Source: Gonapodya prolifera JEL478
Lineage: Eukaryota > Monoblepharomycota > Monoblepharidomycetes > Monoblepharidales > Gonapodyaceae
DNA length: 16,350 bases
Assembly (NCBI GenBank): GCA_001574975.1
Contig: KQ965875.1
Coordinates: 67,130-83,479 of the forward strand
Direction: 5' to 3'
A program made the translations under genes and the position numbers. Position 1 is the stretch's first letter; the number at the start of each line of letters is the position of its first letter. Below the pieces are notes generated by a model that was given only the letters and a program-made list of their open reading frames with translations, ran no database searches and was not told the DNA's origin. This document shows positions 1 to 10,727 of this stretch, one piece after another.

Positions 1-1316
1 TACAGTTTGTCTACAATACAGGTACGGATATTGGGCTCACTATTTCTTCTGCCAACGTATCACTCAATGTCCTTCATGCACTAGCAAATACCTATTGTAG
101 TGGAACGAGCGTTTACGGCCTACTGGAGGAGCCCTGACTATACATTTGGGCGTGTTATCATTGCATTAATCAATGGCATACTTTTGGCATTTTCCTTCTT
201 CCAAGTGTCGGGCGACCGGGCTGGTCTTTTCCACAGGATTTTCTCCATCTTTATGGCAGCGGCATTCTCTGTCGCGACTGTCCAAGTGGGTTCAGCGTTC
301 CTGATTAGCTGTGAGATCAATTTGAGTGTCTTTCGTGTGTAGGTTTCCATGCCGCACTTCATCAAACTGAAAACCTTCTTCCTTCGCGAGTCAGCACAAG
401 GTTTCTACAACTGGTTTGCGTTCTCTACAGCGGTGACCCTGGTGGAAGTGAGTGCATTGAATTTCCTGATGCCCTGTTGAGATTGCTGAGATCTCTGTAC
501 AGATTCCCTACACAATTATACAAGCAACCGTCTTCTTTGTCTTATACTACTTTGTGGCGGGCCTCTCTGGTGCATCGAGCTCCGCTATCATCTTTTGGAT
601 CTTTTTTGTCCTTCTACAACTCTTTGCCGTGTCTCTGGGACAATGGATCACGGCACTCATGCCAAATCTTCCGCTCTCGACGATTTTGGCAGGACTTATA
701 ACAACCATCCTTCCTGTCTTTTCTGGAGTACCGGCTCCGCTCAAATTGAGTACGTTTGTTTCAACTTCTCGGTGAAATCAGGGGTAACGTTTCTTTCTAA
801 TCGTGTAGTGCCGCAGTTTTGGTACTGGATGTTCTATGTAGATCCTTACCGTACGTTGTCCTGTTTTGGTTGGTACTTGACCGTGTTATGACCAAATTGT
901 GCACCGTATAGACTATTTCGTTGAATCTGCCCTCACCAACGAGTTTGAGAATCTCAAGATTACGTGTCGCGATTCGGAGCTCCTGCGATTCATGCCACCG
1001 CCGGGAACGACTTGTGGACAGTACATGGCTCCCTATTTCTCCAACGGAGGTCCCGGCTACCTTCAAAAGTCATCTGCTACGGATATGTGCGGGTACGTTT
1101 GGCGCATCTCCTGCATTCAAAGTGCAACGTTTTTTACGCCGCGATGTTCACAGGCTGTGCCAGCTTTCGGACCCTCCTGTCGTTTTGGACTATCAGTTTT
1201 CTTTCACCTACAGCCATCTGTGGCGAAACTTCGGCATTCTTGTTGCGATGATTGTTGTCAACAGAGCACTCATGTTCTACTTTTTGCGCAGGGAGTCTCG
1301 GCGGCTCTCCAAGTGA
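1..1316 (+). CDS. PDR/CDR-type ABC transporter, C-terminal end (5' end outside window)
   Basis: This is the second ABC-2 membrane domain and C-terminus of a fungal pleiotropic-drug-resistance pump, a plasma-membrane protein that exports drugs and hydrophobic metabolites using ATP. Exons rebuilt by hand: 1-21, 101-285, 343-447, 503-749, 809-850, 912-1092 and 1154-1316, with GT-AG introns of 55-79 nt; all phases close on the TGA at 1314-1316. Diagnostic segments are AYWRSPDYTFGR at the start of the domain, a helix leading into VEIPYTIIQ, the WYWMFYVDPYHYFVESALTN block, the Cys-containing extracellular loop (PPPGTTCGQYM to MCGLCQLSD), and the last transmembrane helix after SHLWRNFGI. The short basic tail RRESRRLSK is typical of the family. 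The nucleotide-binding domains must lie upstream. It converges with the P450 gene. The family call is firm; the substrate is unknown. Confidence 0.93.
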
Positions 1317-1775
1317 AGCAGTTAAAATATAAATATTTCTTTAGACCTTAGACGATTACATTCTCACTTTTCTATCCTCGGCTGGTTTCACACACAGAGT
1401 AACATCATGCAATGGGGGGGAACTAGAATTTGTCCCACTCGATCATAATTGCAAAACCCACTTGACTGCTCAATTGGTGGCGCTCATTCTTACAATTGCT
1501 CACACACAGCGCAAACTTCAAGCCCTCACGTTTTGTCGCAGGCAAGGCGACCTCCAATGTCCGGAAGCAGATTGTTTCTGTGAGGTCAAGCCGTCGGGTG
1601 GGATGGGCGGTGGCACTGTTACGGCCAACGCCACGTCATTTGGTTGGTAGGACAGGGCAGTTGTGGCTTGTGCGTGGGTCATGTTTTCCTCGTAGGTTGG
1701 GCAAGAAGAAGGGACAACCGATCACGTCGGAGAAACTGGACGGGCGCTTTCAACAGATCAATGTATACAATAAAA
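1317..1775. other. Convergent intergenic region between ABC transporter and P450 gene
   Basis: About 460 nt separate two converging stop codons. An AT-rich stretch just after the ABC stop (about 1320-1350, containing TAAAATATAAATA) is a plausible 3' processing region. Short overlapping frames exist at 1462-1852 but have no recognisable domain and run into the P450 3' end. I see no RNA gene or repeat. Confidence 0.5.
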
Positions 1776-3593
1776 TTACAATCTCTTTTGTGTGGCAACA
1801 TACTCTTTTCCCTCTCCAAATACATTACACGGAACCATCCCGAACCCTCTGAACCTCGCCCTTCTATTTCGCTCCGGTTCCCCGGTCAGTTTGTAGTTGG
1901 GGAACCTCCTCAACCAGCGCTGCACGGCGATGCGCCCCTCGAGACGCGCCAAGTTCATACCGGCACATTGGTGGATGCCTGAACCAAACGCAACGTGTTT
2001 ATTGGTGCTGCGTTGCAGGTCAAGACGGTCTGGTTCTGGGAACTGGTTGGGGTCACGGTTGGCCCCACCCATGCCGATGGTGACTGAATTGAAAAAGACT
2101 TTATTCAGCTTAATGGCGACGGTGGATGGTGGCTTAAACTCACTTAAAGTTCCAGCGGGCATGAAGACACCACCAACGGTGACATCCTGGGTCGATCGCC
2201 TGTTTCCCAATTGATTCGAAGACTCGTAGCGGAGGAATTCTAAAGGGGGAAAAGGAATGAAATCAACATAGAGAAAGGCGAGCGGCTTGCATCCAAAACA
2301 CGCACCCTCGACAGCAGTCTTGAGGAGATTGGGATCGTCCAGGTTATCGAGAAGCAGACGCTTTTGGTCGGGCCATTCACTGAGCATGACGAGCGAGTTT
2401 CCGATCAGGTTGGTTGTTGTCTGTCAACCGTACAATGTTGAGTGACATCACTGGTGTTTACCGGCGGACCATTCGATTTAGGCTCACCTCGTGTCCTGCG
2501 TTGAGAAGGAAAACACAGTTCTGCATCAGCTCTGTCTCGGTGAACTTTTCGCCGTTGGGGTCGCCGAGCACTAGGAAGGGTATCGCTATCAGCAAAGCGT
2601 TTCCACGTGTCGGAGACATAGTGAAACCCACTCAATCGAGTCAGCATGTCCGTATCACGGTCGCCCGGCTTCTCCCTTCTACGACGGATCAAGTCCTTCA
2701 AGTAGGCGAGGAACTCCTTCACGCTTTGCTCGCCGGCTTGCTGCTGCTGCGGGGTGAGTGTTGGTTCCAGTGCCCCAAGAATGTCCAGAGACCACTGGCG
2801 CAACGGGCCGCGCTCATCGTGGGGAATGTCAAGTAGGTTCCCGATGATTTCGATGGGAATGGCGGATGCGAAGTCCTCGATGATGTCTAGGCGGGTCATG
2901 GAGTGATGATGCATCAGTGGAGGCACAACACATCGAGGGGACGGTCCACCCAAACTCACCAACATTTCGCTTCTTTTCGGCGATGTCAAGAAGCTCATCG
3001 ACTCGCTTGATCAGACCAGGTTCCATCGCCTCAATCGCTCGCGGACTCAAAGCCCCGACAAGAAGCCTGCGAACCCGGGTGTGATACGGGGGGTCCGAGA
3101 ACACCAACGAGGTGGTGTGGTGCTCAAAGAGAAGACTGTCCGTTCCGTATTTTGGTGCGAACTCGATTTTCTTGTCGGACGAAAAAGCCCGAGCGTTGTT
3201 GTAGACGCTGATGATGTCGGAGTAGCGGGTGAGGAAGTAGGACCCGTCGGGCATGAGGTGGACCGGAGAGAAGGAGCGCAGAGCGTGGTAGTACTGCCGA
3301 AAGCAAATCATTTTCGCCCGTCAGCGAAGACCGTATATGTTTCGAGAATTGCAACTCACGGGGAACGGGTCTTTGTAAAAGTTGTCGGGCAACCTTTTGA
3401 GATCGAACTTCTCGGCAATCTGTCTTGCTTTAGTTTCGTCGAACTCGTTGAGGCTCAAGTGATGTCCGGGGGCCAAAGTTTCCACCTTGGAACCTGGAGT
3501 CTTCTTGGAAGCAAACCGCGTGAACAGCAGCACAGCGGCCACGAGCGCGAGCGCGGCAAAGATGAAGGAGTATGACGAAGATTGGGCGAGCAT
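1776..3593 (-). CDS. Membrane-anchored cytochrome P450 monooxygenase
   Basis: This is a haem-thiolate monooxygenase, probably on the endoplasmic reticulum and fed by a P450 reductase; the substrate is unknown. Seven exons give 474 aa with all phases closing: 3593-3360, 3293-2960, 2886-2632, 2570-2488, 2420-2306, 2239-2144 and 2083-1776. The start is the ATG at 3593, because it places a hydrophobic anchor at residues 8-24 (YSFIFAALALVAAVLLF). The I-helix motif AGHETT is at about 299-304, the ExxR motif EFLR at 341-344, and the haem loop FGSGIHQCAG at 405-414 with Cys412 as iron ligand. Several segments (SDPPYHTRVRRLL, RDPNQFPEPDRLD, LARLEGRIA and the C-terminal ARFRGF) resemble bacterial soluble P450s more than classical fungal families. 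Introns are 60-73 nt. An in-frame upstream ATG at 3782 would add a non-hydrophobic leader and is less likely. I do not assign a CYP family. Confidence 0.95.
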
Positions 3594-4288
3594 TGTCGTG
3601 CGCCTGAGCGACGAATTGGAAAGCGTGTCAGAAGTTGATCGGCAAATCGAACAGCCGAACGAAAGCGATTCTTCACCTTGAGTGGGCAGAGTGAGCAGTC
3701 CGTGTAATGAGGCCAGGAGTCTGACCTTTTCAGCTCTTTTTCGGGTGTCTGCAAAGCTCTGAGTTGCCCTTTTTGTGCTCAAAGAACCGGAGCAATCAGG
3801 CTCCGGCGACTCTTACCCATGGGCCGCAGGAGCCGACCAAAGCAGCGGTCTGGCGGTCCAGCTCGCACTCGTATGCTGCGTCCTTCCTGCTCAGCATCAC
3901 TGCCAATCCCACTGCATCGCACTCAGCCGAGCACTGCACCACTTGCCGCGCGATGGACGTCGTGATGCGTGCCAAAGAGCTCTATGAAGACTCAATGCGA
4001 GCGCTCGTGGCTCACACCGATTGCCCTCTTTCTGCTCGTCCGCATACCATATCGAACTGATACGTCGTTTTGTAAGGGCTTCTATTACTGGATATGCTAA
4101 TGGGGGTGCAACGTCCGTCTCTCAGCCAGTCAACGAGGACATAAAGGAACTTCGCAACAGCACTCATCGCTCACATGCACGTCCGTGTGATCCACGGGTG
4201 ACATGTGTGAAGCTCGCCGTATCAACATCAAGGACCATACAAAATTGGATAGATAATTACGCAACTCGTCTGCTTTCCACCAACACAA
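3594..4288. other. Intergenic region upstream of the P450 gene
   Basis: About 695 nt lie between the P450 start and the stop of the NmrA-like gene, both on the minus strand, so this holds the P450 promoter and the reductase 3' end. It is CpG-rich. A plus-strand frame at 3764-4060 (98 aa) is open but shows no domain, and its codons look like shadow coding. I see no clear TATA box, tRNA or repeat. Confidence 0.5.
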
Positions 4289-5649
4289 TCACAAATTTTG
4301 ATCGCCACGCCCCCGGACCCCCTTCTTGCTCCCCCACCCAATGTCAGGCACGTCCGTTCGCGCGCCCTCCACTGTCCCATTCTTGACGGCGCTTCTGAGC
4401 CACTCTCGCCACATCAAGCACTTGTAATCCGGGTACAGCTCCCAGCTCTTGAGTGCCTCGGCAGGGGGCACGTTGTCGCCCCTTATCCACCGCGATATGC
4501 CGTAGTCGGTGAGATTCTGAATCGGCGTCAGCTCTGGATCGGTGTCGAGCGGTGGTAGCACTGCGTGGAGGTCTTTGTAGCGTTTCAACAGTAAAGCAGG
4601 ATCGAGCTGCGCAATTTGCCATTGATGAGTGCTTTGTGAGTATATGGCATATGGCATGCTCATCGACCCAACGTCCTCCAGACTCCCACTCACGTTCTTC
4701 CAAACAAGCTTGGTTCCCGTCTCCTCTTCATAAATCCGTCCCATCTGGTTCATAGAAAGCGTCTCCGCCATGCAGAACACGTATTTGTTGAGCGTGCGCG
4801 GGTCCAGTACGATTTTGGCGACTAAGTTGCCCACGTCGGGAAGGTGCGTAATGGCGTTGGGTTTGTCCCCAGACCCGACAACCTTGAACGTGACGGCGCG
4901 TCGGGGCGGGAAAGGGTTTGTGCCAAAGGGGAGTGTGCCGTCAACTTCCTGAAGGATTACTTCGAACCTGTGGAATGTGATTGGAGTAGTGTGTGGTGAC
5001 TTGGAAGCGGCGCGGGCGGGCCAGACGTGCGAGGGTTCGAGGGCAAACATACCATGATCCAGTGTTGATAAACGTGTACCCAATTCCAGATTCGATGATG
5101 TGCTTGTGAACAATGTCCTTCTGCAGTTCACAGTTCGAGTTGTGCGCCCGTCAGACGACGCTACCAAGAAATTTTCGGACTCATAGTTCGAGGCATACCT
5201 TGCCCTGCAGCGCCATCACGCCCGGCGGACAATGGGTCGAGAAATCGCTCGGGATGAACCGCTTCACGCCGACCTCCTTTGCAATCCTGACGACATCCCT
5301 CTGCGACAAGAGATCCGAGTATACCACCGTGGAAACCACGATGTCGACGCCCTTGAGCCACGCGCGGATCTCCTGCTCGGTGTCCTTGGTGGTTCCGGTC
5401 CGGATCTCGACGCCCAGCGACCGGAAGTGGGCGAGTCTGGCCGCGTAGGCGGGGTTGGCGAGCGAGGATGGGCGGATGAGCGCGATGACGCGGGAGGTGC
5501 GGCTAAGATTGTTTGAATTGTCTCGTGAGTGGGTTCCGTTGCAAAGTGCGATACAATAAAAGTGGAACCGACAGAGCCGCAAGTCCGTGAACGATGTTCA
5601 GTCCCGTCGCTCCCGTCGCTCCGATCACAAGCACAGCTGCTACAGACAT
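4289..5649 (-). CDS. NmrA-like / isoflavone-reductase-like NAD(P)-binding protein
   Basis: This is an atypical short-chain dehydrogenase of the NmrA/isoflavone-reductase type, probably cytosolic, acting either as an NAD(P)H-dependent reductase or as a redox sensor. Five exons give 346 aa: 5649-5573, 5502-5199, 5120-5053, 4967-4694 and 4606-4289. The glycine-rich dinucleotide loop GATGATG is at residues 10-16 right after the first strand (VAAVLVI). VIALIRPSS ends the second strand. GVDIVVSTV and GVKRFIPSDFS are the conserved strands before the substrate pocket. The C-terminal part includes WFEVILQEVDG, THLPDVGNLVAKIVLDPRTLN and AETLSMNQMGRIYEEETG. The first donor (GTCGGT after 5573) is weak but is the one I found that keeps frame; the others are good. 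The last intron was placed by matching the neighbouring paralogue. It sits next to the P450, and a decayed inverted copy starts about 60 nt from its start codon. Confidence 0.9.
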
Positions 5650-5704
5650 CCTGCCAGGCGAGGGAGGGAGAAGAACGGGGGACGCGGGTGTTGGTTAAAT
5701 TGGA

Positions 5705-6662
5705 TCCGAAACGGCTAAACTCCTCCCCGAACCATCCGAAAACTGCCCATCAGGAATCATGGCGAAGCAGGATAAGGTGAGTACTTTTGGACAACACCGC
5801 GATCGAGCACTTTTCCCAGACAAGACGTTCTGATCTCTGCCGAACCTCTAGAAATACATGGTCCACAAGTGTATCCTTGAAGCGGGGGTTTGGATACACC
5901 TTTATTGACACAGGGTCTTGGTACGGCAATTGTTCATAGTTTATCGTGATCTGACGTTGACGTCACACCGTTACATACACTGCCTTGGAATACGTCAACC
6001 CCTTTGCGTATACCACCTGGGAAACAATCTGTATCACTGTCAGGTTTGAAATCATTCTCATGGAGGTGGACGGCAGCTACCCCTACGGCACGAAACCTTT
6101 TCTCCCAGCCGGTCCGGTCACATTCAAAGTTATCGGATCTGGAGACAAACCAAACGCCGTTACGCACCTTCCAGACGTGGGCAACTTGGTAGCCCGCATC
6201 GTGCTGGACCCGCGCACTCTCAACCAAAAAGTGTTTTGCATGGCTGAAACTCTGACGATGAATCAAATGGGCAGAATCTATGAAGAGGAGACGGGGAAGA
6301 AACTTGCGTTGTCAAAGGTACGCGGTGTGCCAGATGGTGCAAAGCTTTTAGTCCGCTCACTTTGCCGTTACCCTCCGTTATGATTCCACGATGGTGCTCG
6401 CTCGCTCACAGGAGGCTGACGATGCCATTGTCAAGCGCAACCAAGAGCTTCGCGCCGCCCTCCCTCCACTCGGACCAATCCCGAACTTGGTCTGGAGTTA
6501 GACATGACCGACTACGCCGTGTCACGCTGGATACGTGGGAACAATGTGCCGCCTGAGGGGTCACTGAAGAGCTGGGAGCTGTATTTGGACTACAGAACCG
6601 TGACGTGGAGGGAGTGGGTCAGGGATGCAGTGCGAAAAGGCTCGGTGGACGGTGCCCGGTGA
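5705..6662 (+). pseudogene. 5'-truncated, frame-broken paralogue of the NmrA-like gene
   Basis: A divergent copy of the reductase at 4289-5649 lies head-to-head with it. Homology starts near the end of exon 2 (5705-5776, ending CPSGIMAKQDK against CPPGVMALQGK). It continues in exons 5852-5920, 6044-6317 and 6412-6662, with introns in the same phases as the intact gene. The 6044-6317 exon is 274 nt in both copies and about 77% identical in protein (71 of 92 by hand count). There are two frame breaks. An extra base lies in the G run at 5884-5888, so the frame leaves EAG before FGYTFIDTGSW. A base is missing near 6471-6474, between LPPL and TNPEL. The Rossmann half with the GATGATG loop is absent. 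After the second break the frame is open to a TGA at 6660-6662, shorter than the intact gene's tail. A sequencing error in the G run is possible, but the missing N-terminus still argues for a relic. Confidence 0.85.
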
Positions 6663-7563
6663 AGGGAAAGGAATATTACAGCAACAGATTACCGTATGCC
6701 GTATATTGACTCCCAGGCTTAAAATAAAGCATTAAAGTGTGGGGATAAGGCATTTGCTCATCAAGTGGTGTCGTGTCGAGATATGGTTTGAGGAAGAACA
6801 GGAAATGTGAAGAGCAGCCACTTTGGACAACCGGAACGGAAAGAAAAGGAGATCAACTGGACGTAGACGTCGGAGACCCGTTTCTCCCGGTCCCCCCGCC
6901 TTCGATTCCTCCAAGTGACTTAAATGTCTTGACCTGAATGTCAGAGTCCTTGAGCGCAATATAGTCATAGTTAACTATACGACCAAGAAAACTAGGTCGC
7001 TCTCGCTCCTGGTGTGCTCCCTTCTTCGCCAGTAATAATGTTCGCGGGAGAGCCGTCAGCCGTCTGCGTCTGCGTGGTTGAGAGCACTGCGTAGAGCGTT
7101 TCCAGAGAGCACGTCGAGGACGCTGCTCGCCATTCGCACTCCGCCCTGTCCTTACTCGCGAGTTCGGGACCTTAGTCCCGTCTTCGCGGCTCGCTGGCGT
7201 GCTGAACAGCCTCAACCAATTCAGCGAGTCAACACGAGCAACCCGCCAAACGACGCGCCGGGACTGACGTCGTGTGGAACACGGACAGGACACGGAAGAA
7301 GGACGCGCATCGACAAACGTTCTTTCGCCGTTTGGTCTCGTTCGGGTGCGCAACACTCAGAGCACTTTCTCCCTTCGTTCATGCCCCATTGCCCTCCCGA
7401 TGATGATGACACCTGCGTCCTTGCGCTCCAATCCCCACGCCTTCGTCCTTACGCCCTTCCATTGCTGCTGTCGTTCCGTCCTTTGCGCTTGGAGAAGAGA
7501 GAGACGAGGTAGACTTTGGTCCGATCGGCCACGTTCACCTCCAGCAAATATTCTTTTCTCCAC
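6663..7563. other. Region without a confident gene; SUV3 upstream region
   Basis: After the pseudogene, CTTAAAATAAAGCATT at about 6719-6734 could be an old 3' processing signal. The remainder is CpG-rich, as expected for the SUV3 promoter. A long minus-strand frame (6853-7356) is mostly arginine-rich and looks like a shadow. However, its last 45 or so residues (LGRIVNYDYIALKDSDIQV and onward, stop at 6853) look protein-like, and an ATG at 7133 opens a short frame MASSVLDVLSGNALRSALNH. I could not join the two with acceptable splice sites, so I do not call a gene. Confidence 0.4.
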
Positions 7564-10175
7564 ATGTTGCGGGCATCACGATGCGTGGCCCGTTGCTTGA
7601 GCCCCATGAAGACTCCCGTGGGATTTCGCGGGCTCTCGAATGCCCCGAAAAAGATCAGACCCGAGAAGGGAGATGGCATCGATTTGTTCGACCTCTTGAC
7701 ACCAAATCGCGGTGAAGGGGGATTCTACGATATGAGATCTCTCGCGGACGATTTGCTCAGCTCTGAACGTTACACCAAAAGACGTTCTCGGATAGGGTCT
7801 ACCAAGTTCAAATCTCCGCAAGATTCGCTTGAACCCAAGTTCTCTCAATCATTCTGGGGGGACGGAACTTTACAGGGGGTGGAATTGGAAGGGATTGACT
7901 ATCGACTTTTAGAATCTCTGAGTCTGGTTGATGACAATGGCGTTGCACTATCAAGGAACCGTACACGTCGGTTACTCAATCGTAAGCCTCCGGTCGAGCG
8001 AGATGATATTGAGTCGACTACATAGAACTGATTCGATTTAGGTTTTGTTACAAGGCTACAAAGCTTGGGAAAGTCCAAACGAATCAGAGACCGCTCAAAA
8101 CGGATGGGATTTCCGATGGACAAATTTGAAACGAGCTTCTCCGAATTTGTGGATTCCGTCACGTACGGATCAGACGAGCTTCCCATAGCCCGGCTGCTAC
8201 AGCTGTATTCTGATGAAGGCACGTGACGGTTCAAAGTATTTTGCTGACAATTCTGATGACGGTGACGTGCAGATCCTGGCTTTGAACGAGAACTGATGTC
8301 AGCTTTTCACCATCATGTCTTGGCCAACAACTTGATTGAAGCGAGCAAATTGACGTTACTCCGATCGCTTTCGCATTTCTCAGATCTGCGAAGTCCTCCA
8401 GAGCAGTTTCCTGCTGCACGTAAAATGCAAAGGTTTGACAGCGTTGATGCAGCGTACATTGTGAGGCTCACACTCGTTTGTTAGGCGTATAATTCTCCAC
8501 GTTGGTCCAACCAACTCTGGAAAAACCTACGCTGCGCTTTCTCATCTCAAGTCTTCCACAAATGGTGCTTATTTGGGACCTCTTCGCCTTCTTGCTCATG
8601 AAGTGGCAGTACGACTCAATCGAGATGGCAAGCCCACATCGCTTTTGACCGGAGAAGAACGCCAAATTGTTGAGAATGCAGAGATTGTTGGTTAGTGAAA
8701 GCAATTGGAATTGTTTTCAATGGACATTTTGTTTCAATGAACCCTTTCAAGTTCAGCCTGCACTGTAGAGATGGCAGACTTTTCCAGAAAATATGACACC
8801 GTGGTGATTGATGAAATTCAAATGCTTGCGGATCAAAGTCGTGGGTGGGCATGGACGAATGCACTTCTGGGGATACAGGCAAAGGAGATTCACCTCTGCG
8901 GAGAGCCGTCTGGCATTGATCTCGTCCAGAATCTTGCCGAGGAATGCGGAGAAGTGGTTGAGGTTGTAGAGTATAAGCGACTGTCCCCCTTGGAGGTTGC
9001 TCCCAGTTTGCGTGGGGACTACAAGCAGATCAAGAAAGGAGATTGCGTGGTTACATTCAGTCGACTTGATGTTTTCCGGCGAAAACGAGAGATTGAAAAG
9101 GTAATAGTTGCATCTTCACCCTGTGGGATGTCTTGGGTTCAATGCAATTTCTCAGGCAACTGGTCTCCAATGCGCTGTGGTCTATGGAAGCCTCCCGCCA
9201 GAAATCAGGCAACTGCAGTCACGGCTATTTAACGATCCAAAATCCAGCTGCGATGTACTAGTTGCCACAGATGCGGTTGGAATGGGATTGAATCTCAACA
9301 TTCAAAGGATTATTTTTGATCGCCTTGACAAATTTGATGGTACCTCAACAAAACCACTGTCTCCTTCTTTGGTTAAACAAATTGCTGGGAGAGCCGGTCG
9401 CTTTGAATCTTTATATGGGACTGGCAAAGTTACAACGTTTGGGAGGGCTGATTGGAAATATTTGGAGGAGTGTATGAACTCAGATATTGATCCCTTGACA
9501 CTAGCAGGTATCCAACCTTCTCTGGAGCAAATCACTAAGTTTGCGGTTCACCTTGGCAGTGATGAAAAGCTCTCAGGTCTGCTCTCAAGCTTTGAGGCTT
9601 TGGCAAGGGTGTCAGGCTCCTATTTCCTTTGCAATTTGGACGGACAAAAGGTAACTTCATAAATAAAAACTCCCGTCCGTCTTGATTTTAAGCAAACCAT
9701 TGGTTTTCTAGGAGTTGGCAAACCTTATTGATCATATACCTATGACTTTGCAGGAGAAGTACACTTTTGTACTTGCGCCAGTTAACTCAAAAGTGAGAGA
9801 CAAGAGCAATTATTGTTCATTAATATCTCTTTCAAACACAAGTATTAGGACCCAATTGTTTCCAGCTACTTTCTCAAGTTTTGCGAAGCATATTCTGCAG
9901 GACAGGACGTTGAAATGACTTCAGTCTGGAAGCAGCTTCCATTACATCCCCCTAAAACTGCTGATGAACTTTATCATTTGGAATCCCTGCATCGTGTTGT
10001 GCTGCTATATCTTTGGCTTGGGTGAGTTTATGAGCCCCCATTCAAGAGCCAAAATGGAATCCATAAAATTCATTGTAGCTTCCGGTTTTCCCACTCATTT
10101 GGTGATGTTGCATCAGTACTAGAAGTCAAGACACAGTGTGAACGTTTTATACATGAATCGCTGGAACAGATATAG
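7564..10175 (+). CDS. SUV3: ATP-dependent mitochondrial RNA helicase SUV3
   Basis: SUV3 is the DExH-type helicase of the mitochondrial RNA degradosome; it unwinds RNA for a partner exoribonuclease. Nine exons give 716 aa, close to yeast Suv3: 7564-7981, 8042-8218, 8273-8432, 8485-8690, 8757-9100, 9156-9650, 9712-9792, 9849-10021 and 10079-10175. All phases close at the TAG at 10173-10175. The start at 7564 (MLRASRCVARCLSPMK) gives a basic, serine-containing mitochondrial presequence; an in-frame ATG at 7516 is a less likely start. Motifs are Walker A GPTNSGKT (about 259-266), TGEER, the Walker B box DEIQ (339-342) followed by RGWAWTNALLG, HLCGEPS, VVYGSLPP, VATDAVGMGLN (about 471-481) and QIAGRAGR (510-517). 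The C-terminal SUV3 domain follows (IDHIPMTLQEKYTFVLAPVN, LYLWLGFRFSHSFGD). Intron 2 appears to use a GC donor. No frame damage is visible, so the gene should be functional. Confidence 0.96.
8219..8272 (+). other. SUV3: Apparent GC-AG intron in SUV3
   Basis: The exon ends ...GATGAAG at 8218 and the intron starts GCACGT and ends GACGTGCAG at 8272 (54 nt). This junction is phase 1, which is what the downstream frame (PGFERELMSAF) requires. The nearest GT (8223, five bases downstream of the exon end) is phase 2 and would run into TGA in CTTTGA. AG|GCACGT is close to the usual GC-donor context. Without splicing, the frame hits TGA at 8224. Confidence 0.7.
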
Positions 10176-10727
10176 CAATTCCAAAAATTATTTTGTGCTT
10201 GAAAACACGTTTCCAGTGCAAAATAGTAGTGCCTCCTTTTCCAACCCTCCCTAAGTTCCGACCTTGGCAGATACACATGTTTGTGAGACTAAGCCGTATC
10301 AATTGTTGGTTTCATGTAATGTTAAGCAACTATTTGGTGCCTTCAATTGCAAGAATCACATCCCTGAGACCACAAAAGAAGAGCGAGGAGAATTTTCTTT
10401 TCTGTGAGGTGTGAAATACATGAAACCAAGAACCAATCATGAAGGCCACAGCAGGGCACAGCCTCATGTTTGGAGACATTACCAGCTGGATACAATGTTG
10501 ACAGTGAAGTTGAAGAAGCAAGAGCTTGATACTCTCCAGGTGTACTTCTGGGTGGTTGCTATGCATCTCTGAACTGTTTGTGACACCAGGTGAGGTGACG
10601 CTCCAAGATAATCATTGCGATGGAACGTTGTGAGATACATTTTAAGTATTGTAGTCTACACTATGGGAACCCACGGCTGGGTAGATCCAGACACGAATAC
10701 ACCTGATCCTTACCTTGGACTCATCCC
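10176..10727. other. No gene recognised downstream of SUV3
   Basis: AT-rich, CpG-poor sequence follows the SUV3 stop. Short frames on both strands are interrupted and show no domain. I see no inverted repeat or RNA gene by eye. It marks the transition into the transposon block. Confidence 0.5.

Noticed and set aside
3764-4060. 98-aa plus-strand frame between the P450 and reductase genes
   Set aside because: No domain, no initiation context or splice support, and CpG-rich DNA keeps frames open by chance.
5958-5965. Perfect CRE palindrome TGACGTCA
   Set aside because: It lies within an intron of the reductase pseudogene; an isolated 8-mer in about 16 kb is weak evidence for regulation.
7078-7512. 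144-aa plus-strand frame before SUV3
   Set aside because: Arginine/proline/serine-rich composition typical of GC-rich shadow frames; it ends just before the SUV3 start and shows no domain.
8221-8226. CACGTG-like E-box at the SUV3 intron 2 donor
   Set aside because: It is explained by the splice junction and sits inside a gene; there is no sign of a promoter there.
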